The notes beneath the pieces were generated by a model. It made no database searches. It was given only the letters and a program-made list of their open reading frames with translations, and was not told where the DNA came from. Below, one piece after another: positions 1 to 5,158 of a DNA stretch of 7,622 nucleotides (the first letter of the stretch is position 1; each line of letters begins with the position of its first letter). The DNA lies in NCBI GenBank assembly GCA_021799945.1, contig JAJYZK010000139.1, forward strand, positions 1 through 7,622. Direction: 5' to 3'. The stretch comes from Acidobacteriota bacterium. GTDB taxonomy: Bacteria; Acidobacteriota; Terriglobia; Terriglobales; Acidobacteriaceae. A program made the translations under genes and the position numbers.

Positions 1-156
1 TCGGTGGACAAGATCACCATCGGGGACGGCAAGGCCGGACCGATCACGCAGCAGATCTCCGAGGAGTTCCTGGGCATCGCGCAAGGGCTGCGCCCGGATC
101 GATTCGGCTGGCTCACCCCGGTCGACGTCAATGCCAGCCAGCCGGTAACCGCGTAG
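1..156 (+). CDS. ilvE: Branched-chain amino-acid aminotransferase, C-terminal fragment
   Basis: Only the last 51 codons and a TAG stop (154-156) are inside the window; the gene starts off the left edge. The visible tail contains ITIGDGKAGPIT, then EEFLGIA, and ends with a WLTPV motif. This is the usual ending of fold-type IV PLP-dependent branched-chain aminotransferases, where a 'GxGxxGP(I/V)T' stretch is followed by a short helix and a closing W-L-TPV. The enzyme transfers the amino group between glutamate and the keto acids of leucine, isoleucine and valine, in the cytoplasm. The PLP lysine and other catalytic residues lie outside the window, so activity cannot be judged here. The related D-amino-acid aminotransferases and 4-amino-4-deoxychorismate lyases share the fold but usually lack this tail. 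Confidence 0.8.
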   Translation, partial: SVDKITIGDGKAGPITQQISEEFLGIAQGLRPDRFGWLTPVDVNASQPVTA

Positions 157-343
157 GGCCATCCCGGCAGGGCCTCCTCGGCGGGGTTCCCGGAGCGTGT
201 CGGAAAACGCGCCGAAGCAACGAGCCGGGAGCCGGATCTTCATGTATCCTGGCCTCTCCGCAAATGGCGGGGTTTTCATCCTCCGCCAATCTGTTTTTCA
301 AACGCTCCTCGTGCGGCGGATCGAAAATTCGTTCCAGAACAAC

Positions 344-398
344 CGAAGATCCTTCGACGCCGCATGCTCCCTGTCGTCCTTCGCGCAGCGAAGGATCT
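344..398. repeat. Nested inverted repeat built on TCCTTCG/CGAAGGA
   Basis: AGATCCTTCG at 347-356 is matched by its exact reverse complement CGAAGGATCT at 389-398. Inside it, TCCTTCG (377-383) and CGAAGGA (389-395) form a tight 7-bp stem around a 5-base loop. CGAAG-ATC-CTTCG at 344-356 is a further small hairpin. The heptamer therefore occurs three times within about 46 bases and can fold in alternative ways. No T run follows, so a simple intrinsic terminator is unlikely. Dispersed intergenic elements carrying AGATCCTTCG are, to my recollection, common in several environmental bacterial lineages. That this is one copy of such a family is inference. Confidence 0.6.
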
Positions 399-488
399 GC
401 CTTTCCAACGATTTCCGCATAGAAGGCCGGCCCGCATGTATGCTGTGGGCTTCGGGGATGCGACACGAGCCGCGATCTGCCGCGCGGG

Positions 489-495
489 AGAAGGA
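489..495 (+). promoter_or_regulatory. Shine-Dalgarno candidate for the tsaB TTG start
   Basis: AGAAGGA lies 8 bases upstream of the TTG at 504, a good spacing. It sits directly against the out-of-frame ATG at 496, which opens a frame of only 12 codons. This is the only clear ribosome binding site near the beginning of tsaB, and it is the main argument for the long form of the protein. Confidence 0.45.
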
Positions 496-503
496 ATGTC
501 GAA

Positions 504-1340
504 TTGGTCGATCGTTTTGAAGCGCCGGCGATAGGTTCCGGTGTGGGGCCTTTGACGTCCGGGGCGCCGTGGGCGTCGACTTTGCGGTTCCCAGCCTCCG
601 TGCTGGCGCTGGATGCCTGTGGCGGATCCGGCGGCGTGGCTCTCGGCCGCATACGCGTAAACGGCGGCGCGGAGGGCCAGGTTGAGATTCTCGGAACGGC
701 GCAACTGGCAGGCCGTAGGTTCTCCTCAGACCTCGTTCCGGCGATTGCCGATCTGCTGTCGCAGGCCGGAATGGACCTTGCCGAGTTGGCCGCCATCGTG
801 GCGGTGAATGGGCCGGGAAGCTTTACTGGAATTCGTGTGAGCCTCGGCACGCTCAAGGGCTTGGCGCAGCCGGCGGGAATTCCCATCCTCGCCGTATCGC
901 GCCTGGCGCTGCTGGCGCATGGCAGCGGCAGTCCGCGGGCGCTCACCCTCCTCGGCGCCGGCCGCGGAGACTGGTTCGTCGGCATGTTCCAGCAGGGTAG
1001 GGCGCTCTGGGAGCGGCTGATGAGCGATCCGGAGGCGGCCGCCGTGCTGGATGAAGAACATGGCGCAACCGTCTGCGAAACGGGCGATCCCGCGCTCCTC
1101 TCCGGCGGCGTGGTCTGCGAGGCCCTGGCCCGCCGCAGCCCGCTTTATCTGCCGGCGCCGGGCGCGGCCGGAGCGATCCGATGCGCCGTCGGCCGGCTGC
1201 TCGAAGGACGATTGGACGATTTAGCCGATATCGATGGGAACTACCTGCGGCCGTCCGACGCCGAGCGGGTCCGGTCCAGCCTCCCGGCGGGGAGCCTCCC
1301 GGCGGGCAGCCTGTCGGCCTCGGCTACGGACCGCCGGTGA
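504..1340 (+). CDS. tsaB: tRNA threonylcarbamoyladenosine biosynthesis protein TsaB
   Basis: TsaB is the non-catalytic partner of TsaD (with TsaE) in making N6-threonylcarbamoyladenosine at position 37 of ANN-reading tRNAs, in the cytoplasm. The family core begins at VLALDACG (residues 33-40), an ASKHA-like first strand. The hallmark GPGSFTG is at 103-109, followed by the IRVSLGTLKGLA helix, and YLRPSDAE near 247-254 is the usual ending. The start is uncertain. TTG at 504 has a good Shine-Dalgarno sequence but adds about 32 residues unlike the family. TTG at 582 or GTG at 600 gives the normal length (246 residues from 600) but has no ribosome binding site. The tail after YLRPSDAE includes a 15-bp tandem repeat (SLPAG units). 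The stop overlaps the rimI start (GTGA), implying translational coupling, and tsaB-rimI is a widespread gene pair. Confidence 0.9.
   Translation: MVDRFEAPAIGSGVGPLTSGAPWASTLRFPASVLALDACGGSGGVALGRIRVNGGAEGQVEILGTAQLAGRRFSSDLVPAIADLLSQAGMDLAELAAIVAVNGPGSFTGIRVSLGTLKGLAQPAGIPILAVSRLALLAHGSGSPRALTLLGAGRGDWFVGMFQQGRALWERLMSDPEAAAVLDEEHGATVCETGDPALLSGGVVCEALARRSPLYLPAPGAAGAIRCAVGRLLEGRLDDLADIDGNYLRPSDAERVRSSLPAGSLPAGSLSASATDRR
1278..1322 (+). repeat. Three tandem 15-bp units at the 3' end of tsaB
   Basis: Units 1278-1292 and 1293-1307 differ only in their last base; a diverged third unit occupies 1308-1322. They are in frame and encode SLPAG-SLPAG-SLSAS just after the end of the conserved TsaB core, so copy number can change without breaking the reading frame or the rimI overlap. 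Confidence 0.8.
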
Positions 1341-1798
1341 GATTGCACATTCGCCAGATCGAAGCCGCGGATCTGGACCGGATTGAGCAGATTGCCCAGG
1401 AGTCGGCGGGGGCCCCGCAATGGCCGCATTCCAGCTACCGGGAACTGGTCGGCGGCTCCGGCCTCCCGCGCCGTGGCGGGATGGTGGCCGTGGGAAGCAA
1501 CGGAGAGATTGTTGGATTTGCCGCGTACAGCCTGTTGCCGCAGGATGAATCGGCGGAGCTGGAGTCCATCGCGGTCCATCCCGGGCGCCGCAACCAGGGC
1601 GCCGGTTCGGCGCTGCTGAAGGCCTGCATCGAGGCGGGAGAGAGGGCCGGCGCCGCCGTGATTCGACTGGAGGTGCGGGCGTCGAATCTGGCCGCGCTTG
1701 CCCTCTACCGCAGCCATGGATTTCGCTGTTGCGGCCGCCGCTCCGGTTACTATCACGATCCCGAAGACGATGCGTCGATCATGGAACGGAGGCTTTGA
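1337..1798 (+). CDS. rimI: Ribosomal protein S18-alanine N-acetyltransferase-like GNAT (RimI)
   Basis: A 153-residue single-domain GNAT acetyltransferase, a normal RimI length. It is expected to move the acetyl group from acetyl-CoA to protein N-termini, classically Ala1 of ribosomal protein S18. The acetyl-CoA pyrophosphate loop is RRNQGAG (84-90), preceded by the LESIAVHP strand. LEVRASN (111-117) and ALYRSHGF (122-129) follow, then the RimI-type ending with YY at 138-139 and DDASIME at 144-150. Glu112 and Tyr124 have the spacing of the catalytic Glu/Tyr pair of enteric RimI. The GTG start at 1337 overlaps the tsaB stop by four bases. The frame stays open upstream, but that would overlap tsaB heavily and lies outside the domain. 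The true substrate may be broader than S18, as for many RimI homologues. Confidence 0.88.
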   Translation: MRLHIRQIEAADLDRIEQIAQESAGAPQWPHSSYRELVGGSGLPRRGGMVAVGSNGEIVGFAAYSLLPQDESAELESIAVHPGRRNQGAGSALLKACIEAGERAGAAVIRLEVRASNLAALALYRSHGFRCCGRRSGYYHDPEDDASIMERRL

Positions 1799-1873
1799 CA
1801 GGCTTCAATCGGCGGTGTCCGCCCCCTGGAAACCGCTTTTGTCCGGGCGCCGGTTCGCCCTCCCCTGCCGGCC

Positions 1874-1901
1874 GCTGCGCCCGAAAAAACCCGGGCGCAG
1901 C
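1874..1901 (+). terminator. Perfect 10-bp inverted repeat downstream of rimI (candidate terminator)
   Basis: GCTGCGCCCG (1874-1883) and CGGGCGCAGC (1892-1901) are exact reverse complements around an 8-base loop of six A and two C. The stem is strong and GC-rich and lies 75 bases after the rimI stop and 83 bases before the next gene. There is no T run right after the stem, so it does not fit a standard intrinsic terminator. It could act as a 3'-end stabiliser or a pause site. Confidence 0.35.
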
Positions 1902-1971
1902 CCGGCGTCGATTCCGGTTTCACGGTCAGGCTTTCCTGTGGTAGCTTTTTTCCGTCTCACAAGCAGGGATC

Positions 1972-1976
1972 GGAGG
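1972..1976 (+). promoter_or_regulatory. Shine-Dalgarno for the DUF465 gene
   Basis: GGAGG with 8 bases to the ATG at 1985. It is the best ribosome binding site in the window and fixes the start of this very short gene. Confidence 0.75.
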
Positions 1977-1984
1977 CGCCCTCT

Positions 1985-2188
1985 ATGGCTTTGGAAACTG
2001 AGGCACAGGTCGGCGGCGACGTGTTGCGTCGCCTGCAGGAAGAGCATCGCCAGTACTCCGTGCAGTTGGAGTGCCTGCTGAATAAGCGGTATCTCTCGGA
2101 AGAGGAAAAACTGGAAGAGGTCCGGCTGAAGAAGTTGAAGCTGCACCTGAAAGACCGCATGGTCAGTCTGAGCGGGCCGGCGGCATAG
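1985..2188 (+). CDS. DUF465 (YdcH-like) small coiled-coil protein
   Basis: A 67-residue protein rich in Glu, Lys, Arg and Leu, predicted almost wholly helical. It has the DUF465 layout: an N-terminal helix with a conserved EEH (residues 19-21), a short turn around NKRYLSEEE (33-41), then a second helix with the hallmark LKKLKLHLKDRM. The family is widespread in Proteobacteria and related groups, usually 60-80 residues, and its molecular role is not established; I give none. It has its own strong GGAGG site and lies between two intergenic inverted repeats, 186 bases after rimI and about 205 bases before psd, so it is probably transcribed on its own. No signal peptide or membrane segment is visible. 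Confidence 0.85.
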   Translation: MALETEAQVGGDVLRRLQEEHRQYSVQLECLLNKRYLSEEEKLEEVRLKKLKLHLKDRMVSLSGPAA

Positions 2189-2193
2189 CCAAT

Positions 2194-2223
2194 CCGGCCC
2201 CGAAGCGCGGTCGCGCCGGCCGG
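2194..2223 (+). terminator. Candidate hairpin after the DUF465 gene
   Basis: CCGGCC (2194-2199) pairs with GGCCGG (2218-2223). Inside, GCGC (2205-2208) pairs with GCGC (2213-2216) around GGTC, leaving a short bulge on the left arm. It starts 6 bases after the stop codon, where a terminator would be expected, but no T tail follows and such GC-rich stems arise easily by chance here. Confidence 0.25.
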
Positions 2224-2350
2224 TCCGGAACAATATCGCGCGGCAACCCTTGCAGCGCAAGCCGCATGGCGATGCTGACGCCGCCACCCGGTCACCGCGG
2301 GTGGACCGCGACCGAACTCTGTTCAATCCTAGCTCCTCCGAAGGGCGCTT

Positions 2351-2356
2351 TATAAT
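2351..2356 (+). promoter_or_regulatory. Consensus -10 box upstream of psd
   Basis: TATAAT, an exact sigma-70-type -10 hexamer and a conspicuous AT-rich spot in GC-rich surroundings. Transcription would begin near 2362-2364, leaving a leader of about 30 bases before the ATG at 2394. No good -35 element lies at the usual 16-18 base distance; TTCAAT at 2322-2327 is 23 bases away, too far. The box argues against the longer open frame that begins at 2250. Confidence 0.5.
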
Positions 2357-2393
2357 CAGTGCAGAGCTTCCTCGGCAGGGCCTCCTCGATCGA

Positions 2394-3056
2394 ATGGTGC
2401 GAGACGGATACTTCTACGCTTTGGGATTCGGAGCCGCTGCGGCGGTCCTTGGTCTGCTGACGCATACGTTGATCTGGACCCCGATTCCTATCCTGCTTGC
2501 GCTGTTCTTCCTCTGGTTTTTCCGCGATCCCAATCGCCAGAGCCCCGATGAGCCCGGCCTCATCGTCTCTCCGGCAGACGGTAAGATCACGGAGGTGGCT
2601 CGCGTTGAAGTTCCGGGCGGAGAGATGATTCGCCTGAGCATTTTCCTGAGCGTGTTCGACGTGCACGTCAACCGCTCCCCAATATCGGGTGTGGTCCGCC
2701 GGGTGCAATACCGAAAAGGCCGCTACCTGAATGCCTTGAATCCGGAGTCCGCCGTGCAGAATGAGCAGAACATCGTTATCGTGCAAGGCGAGGATTGCGA
2801 GGTTACCTTCAAGCAGATTGCCGGACTGCTGGCGCGCAGGATCGTCTTCCGCCCGAAGGAAGGGGATTCGGTGGAGCGCGGCCAGCGTGTGGGCCTGATC
2901 AAGTTCGGGTCGCGGGTGGATGTGCATCTTCCCGGGCATGCCCGTCTCCGGGTGACGCCGGGCGCCCGGGTGCGGGGCGGCGCGACGGTGCTGGCGGAGG
3001 TCGATCCGGCGACTCAGCGGCAGGAGAGGGAACTGGCCGCGGTGAGTCTGCCGTGA
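2394..3056 (+). CDS. psd: Phosphatidylserine decarboxylase proenzyme, short (archaeal-type) form
   Basis: Converts phosphatidylserine to phosphatidylethanolamine at the inner membrane, using a pyruvoyl group made by self-cleavage. At 220 residues it is the short form. A hydrophobic membrane segment spans about 9-43, followed by FFRDPNR (42-48), SPADGK with Asp62, and the FDVHVNRSP block (88-96) with His91. NEQN (123-126), IAGLLARRI (142-150) and the processing site in IKFGSRVD (169-176) follow. Cleavage is expected between Gly172 and Ser173, and Asp62/His91/Ser173 match the family's self-processing triad. ATG 2394 starts with the typical MVRDG and lies downstream of a TATAAT, though its Shine-Dalgarno is weak. 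The frame is open back to a TTG at 2250, but that would begin upstream of the promoter and add unrelated sequence. The stop overlaps pssA (GTGA). Confidence 0.93.
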   Translation: MVRDGYFYALGFGAAAAVLGLLTHTLIWTPIPILLALFFLWFFRDPNRQSPDEPGLIVSPADGKITEVARVEVPGGEMIRLSIFLSVFDVHVNRSPISGVVRRVQYRKGRYLNALNPESAVQNEQNIVIVQGEDCEVTFKQIAGLLARRIVFRPKEGDSVERGQRVGLIKFGSRVDVHLPGHARLRVTPGARVRGGATVLAEVDPATQRQERELAAVSLP

Positions 3057-3991
3057 GCCCGGAACGCTTCGACCGGAATCGGGCGCAGGCGCGCGAGGAG
3101 AGTACGAGGCGAGTCCGCCCGGGCTCGCGGCGCGGCATGTACATCCTGCCCTCCCTGTTTACTTCGGGCAACATCGCCGCCGGGTATTTCGCCATTACCC
3201 AATGTCTTCAGGCCTCGGTGCAGGAGCCGCAACACTTCGACTACGCCGCTTTGGCCATCGGCTTCGCCATCCCCTTCGACGCGCTCGACGGCCGGATCGC
3301 TCGCATCACGCACACCACCAGCGACTTCGGCAAGGAACTGGATTCACTGGCCGATGTGATCACCTTCGGCATGGCCCCCAGCCTGCTGGCCTTCACCTGG
3401 GGCTTCCAGATGCTGCCCACAGTCATGGATCCGGCGCTGCGGCAGAAGATTGTGCAGTTGGGAGCGTTCGTTTGCTTTCTTTTTCTGCTCTGCGGGGCCA
3501 GCCGTCTGGCGCGATTCAATATCAGCGTGAATCTGACGCCCAAGAATCCGGGGCGTCCGGACCGCAAATATTTCGTGGGAATGCCCATTCCGGCGGCGGC
3601 GGGGGTGATCGCGGCGGTGGTCCACTTCTTCTCCGGAATCCCGGTGCCGAACTGGCGCGTAGCCATCCTGTGGATGCTGCTGGTGGGGCTGATCGGTTTT
3701 CTCATGGTGAGCACCTGGCGCTTCTGGAGCGCGAAGGAGATTACGCTGGTCAACCGCCATCCCTTCCAGGTGATGGTGCTGATCGGCCTGACGATCTACG
3801 CGGTGGTCTTCTTTTCGCAGGTGGCCCTGGCTCTTCTGGCGTTTACCTACATGTTTTCCGGGATCTTCGCCCGCGCAGCGTATTCGTGGCAGCGAAGCCG
3901 CAAAGCGGGCTCCCGGCCTCCATCCGGCTTGGCGCAGGCGGCCGTCTCTTCCGGCCCCGCCGAATCGCGGGCCAAATATCCCGGCGAATAA
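3053..3991 (+). CDS. pssA: CDP-diacylglycerol--serine O-phosphatidyltransferase
   Basis: Makes phosphatidylserine and CMP from CDP-diacylglycerol and serine, supplying the substrate of Psd encoded just upstream. The 312-residue integral membrane protein carries the complete CDP-alcohol phosphotransferase signature. From GTG 3053 it has Asp76, Asp79-Gly80, Ala83-Arg84, Gly93, Asp97 and Asp101 in the exact D-x2-DG-x2-AR-x8-G-x3-D-x3-D spacing. RRGMYILPSLFTSGN (26-40) precedes it, as in PssA, and several hydrophobic segments follow to about residue 273. The last 35 residues are polar and poorly conserved. GTG 3053 overlaps the psd stop by four bases, so translation is probably coupled; ATG 3137 is possible but would remove the conserved arginines before the first segment. 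PgsA and other family members share the signature; the N-terminus and the psd neighbour favour PssA. Confidence 0.92.
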   Translation: MSPERFDRNRAQAREESTRRVRPGSRRGMYILPSLFTSGNIAAGYFAITQCLQASVQEPQHFDYAALAIGFAIPFDALDGRIARITHTTSDFGKELDSLADVITFGMAPSLLAFTWGFQMLPTVMDPALRQKIVQLGAFVCFLFLLCGASRLARFNISVNLTPKNPGRPDRKYFVGMPIPAAAGVIAAVVHFFSGIPVPNWRVAILWMLLVGLIGFLMVSTWRFWSAKEITLVNRHPFQVMVLIGLTIYAVVFFSQVALALLAFTYMFSGIFARAAYSWQRSRKAGSRPPSGLAQAAVSSGPAESRAKYPGE

Positions 3992-4006
3992 AGGAGAAAA
4001 CGAAGG
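3991..4006 (+). promoter_or_regulatory. Ribosome binding region of the Asd-like gene
   Basis: AAGGAG (3991-3996) is followed by GAAGG (4002-4006), only 4 bases from the ATG at 4011; the first is 14 bases away. The pssA stop codon TAA (3989-3991) shares its last base with AAGGAG. This fits translation as part of the psd-pssA transcript. Confidence 0.55.
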
Positions 4007-4010
4007 CCGA

Positions 4011-5117
4011 ATGTCAGCAAGCAGCCGAATTGCAATCCTGGGGGCGGGGAGTCTGCGCGGCAGGCAACTGAATGACGTTCTGGCCGATTCCGCCTTTGCC
4101 GGCAGCGACTTTCTGCTGATGGACGATGAGGAGGAGCTTGGCAAACTCGAATCCATAGGGGACGAGGTTACCTTCATCCAACGGATTACGCCCGACTCCT
4201 TCGCCGGCGTCGATTTCGCGTTTTTTGCCGGAGCGCCGGATCTCACGCGGCGTCATTGGCGCAGCGCGGAACAGGCGGGGGCCAGCATCGTCGACCTCTC
4301 GTACGGTTTGGAAGGAGAGGCGGGCGTGCCGGTCCGCGCGCCCTGGATTTCATCGCCCCCGGTTTCATTACCCGGGATTTCGTCCCGGATCCGATCTTCT
4401 ATCGGAGGCGGGCGCGAAGCGGAAACAACGGAGCGGGCCCAAGAGCCTGGATTGCACACCTCGGCCGTGGTTTCCGCGCATCCGGCCGCATTGTCGCTGG
4501 CCCTGCTGGCGCGGGGGTTGCAAGGCGCCGGATCGGTTCGCCGCATCGTGGCCACGGTCCTGGAACCCTCTTCGGAATATGGCCGGGCCGCGATGGACGA
4601 ATTGCACCGGCAAACCGTGGGCCTGCTTTCCTTCCAAACCGTGCCCCGGGAGGTTTACGGTCTGCAGGTTGCGTTCAACGCGGTGACCGCCGCCGGAGAG
4701 GAATCGAAGGTCGATCTCGGAGAGAGCGAAGAGCGCATCCGGCGCCACTATGCGCAGCTATCCGCGGGAGCCCTGCCGGGGCTGTCCTTGCAACTGGTCC
4801 ACGCTCCTGTATTCCACGGTCATGCTTTTTCGGTGGCGGCGGAATACGAGAGCGAGGTTTCGCTGGAGCGGGTGGAGGCCTCGCTGGCCGGCGCGCATAT
4901 CGAGATCGTGCGCGAAGAGGAAGATGCGCCGAGCAATCTCACCGCGGCCGGGCAGGAAAACCTTCTGGTCCGCTTGCGGCTGGACGAGCGCAATGCGGTC
5001 CGCAGCCGGACCCTACAGATCTGGGCGGCATCGGACAACCTGAGGATCGCGGCGGCGAATGCGGTGGAGTGCGCCGGAGAGCTGGGCCGGCTCCGGCCTC
5101 GCGGCGAGGTCCAATAA
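4011..5117 (+). CDS. Aspartate-semialdehyde dehydrogenase-like protein lacking the catalytic cysteine
   Basis: A 368-residue protein with Asd-family architecture. The N-terminal nucleotide-binding fold shows IAILGAGSLRGRQL (7-20), the FAFFAGAPD strand (69-77) and VDLSYGLE (94-101). A C-terminal dimerisation/catalytic-type domain shows the EPSSEYGRAAMDELHRQT region (185-202), FNAV (222-225) and the HAPVFHGHAFSV block (264-275), the counterpart of the Asd 'R-x-P-x-x-x-GH' segment. Where true Asd has N-P-N-C, this protein has HPAA (157-160), and its only cysteine is Cys353 near the C-terminus, so normal thioester chemistry is excluded. This recalls the USG-1 type of Asd paralogue, whose role is unknown to me. 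Residues 111-150 are a Ser/Pro/Arg/Gly-rich stretch not expected in the family. It follows pssA by 19 bases, probably in one operon. I do not assign lysine or threonine biosynthesis. Confidence 0.75.
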   Translation: MSASSRIAILGAGSLRGRQLNDVLADSAFAGSDFLLMDDEEELGKLESIGDEVTFIQRITPDSFAGVDFAFFAGAPDLTRRHWRSAEQAGASIVDLSYGLEGEAGVPVRAPWISSPPVSLPGISSRIRSSIGGGREAETTERAQEPGLHTSAVVSAHPAALSLALLARGLQGAGSVRRIVATVLEPSSEYGRAAMDELHRQTVGLLSFQTVPREVYGLQVAFNAVTAAGEESKVDLGESEERIRRHYAQLSAGALPGLSLQLVHAPVFHGHAFSVAAEYESEVSLERVEASLAGAHIEIVREEEDAPSNLTAAGQENLLVRLRLDERNAVRSRTLQIWAASDNLRIAAANAVECAGELGRLRPRGEVQ

Positions 5118-5118
5118 C

Positions 5119-5142
5119 CGCGGCGGGGTTGCGGTCGCCGCG
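5119..5142 (+). terminator. Candidate hairpin after the Asd-like gene
   Basis: CGCGGCG (5119-5125) and CGCCGCG (5136-5142) are exact reverse complements around a 10-base loop, beginning right after the stop codon. Only TTA follows, not a real T run. The hairpin abuts the -10-like box of the next gene, so it may separate the two transcripts or simply lie inside the next promoter. Confidence 0.35.
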
Positions 5143-5146
5143 TTAT

Positions 5147-5152
5147 CATAAT
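5147..5152 (+). promoter_or_regulatory. -10-like box next to the start codon (possible leaderless promoter)
   Basis: CATAAT, within TTATCATAAT (5143-5152), ends 6 bases before the ATG at 5159. With usual -10 to start-site spacing, transcription would begin at or next to the A of the start codon, leaving no leader. No Shine-Dalgarno is seen before this ATG. TTGCGG at 5129-5134 is -35-like but only 12 bases away, so the promoter call is tentative. Confidence 0.4.
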
Positions 5153-5158
5153 GGGCGC

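Larger units (their letters stand above)
157..503. other. Gene-free stretch between ilvE and tsaB
   Basis: About 350 bases without a convincing gene. The plus-strand open frame at 197-520 and the minus-strand frame crossing 128-985 encode arginine-rich, motif-free peptides, and the latter runs antisense to tsaB, so I do not call either. The stretch is slightly less GC-rich than its neighbours around 270-350, with short T and A runs. It contains the inverted-repeat element at 344-398 and, at its end, the putative tsaB ribosome binding site. I see no tRNA, no clear terminator with a T tail after ilvE, and no convincing promoter. Confidence 0.6.

Noticed and set aside
197..520. Plus-strand open frame of 107 codons in the ilvE-tsaB gap
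   Set aside because: No family motif, no good ribosome site, and it runs through the inverted-repeat element.
496..534. ATG at 496 as a start codon for tsaB
   Set aside because: It is in a different frame, ends at a TAG after 12 codons and is directly adjacent to AGAAGGA, leaving no spacing.
128..985. Minus-strand open frame of 285 codons across the ilvE-tsaB gap and tsaB
   Set aside because: It is antisense to conserved tsaB, very rich in Arg, Pro and Ser, has no recognisable motif, and long antisense frames are expected at this GC content.
3202..4071. Plus-strand open frame of 289 codons overlapping pssA and the Asd-like gene
   Set aside because: It is a shifted-frame shadow of pssA, whose own frame carries the complete CDP-alcohol phosphotransferase signature.
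3344..4246. Minus-strand open frame of 300 codons opposite pssA and the Asd-like gene
   Set aside because: Histidine- and arginine-rich low-information peptide antisense to two well-supported genes.
4256..5158. Upstream extension of the NTF2-like frame through the whole Asd-like gene
   Set aside because: The translation is Arg/Gly/Ala-rich and motif-free, and the signal peptide starts at the ATG at 5159, so the extension is only an open shadow frame.
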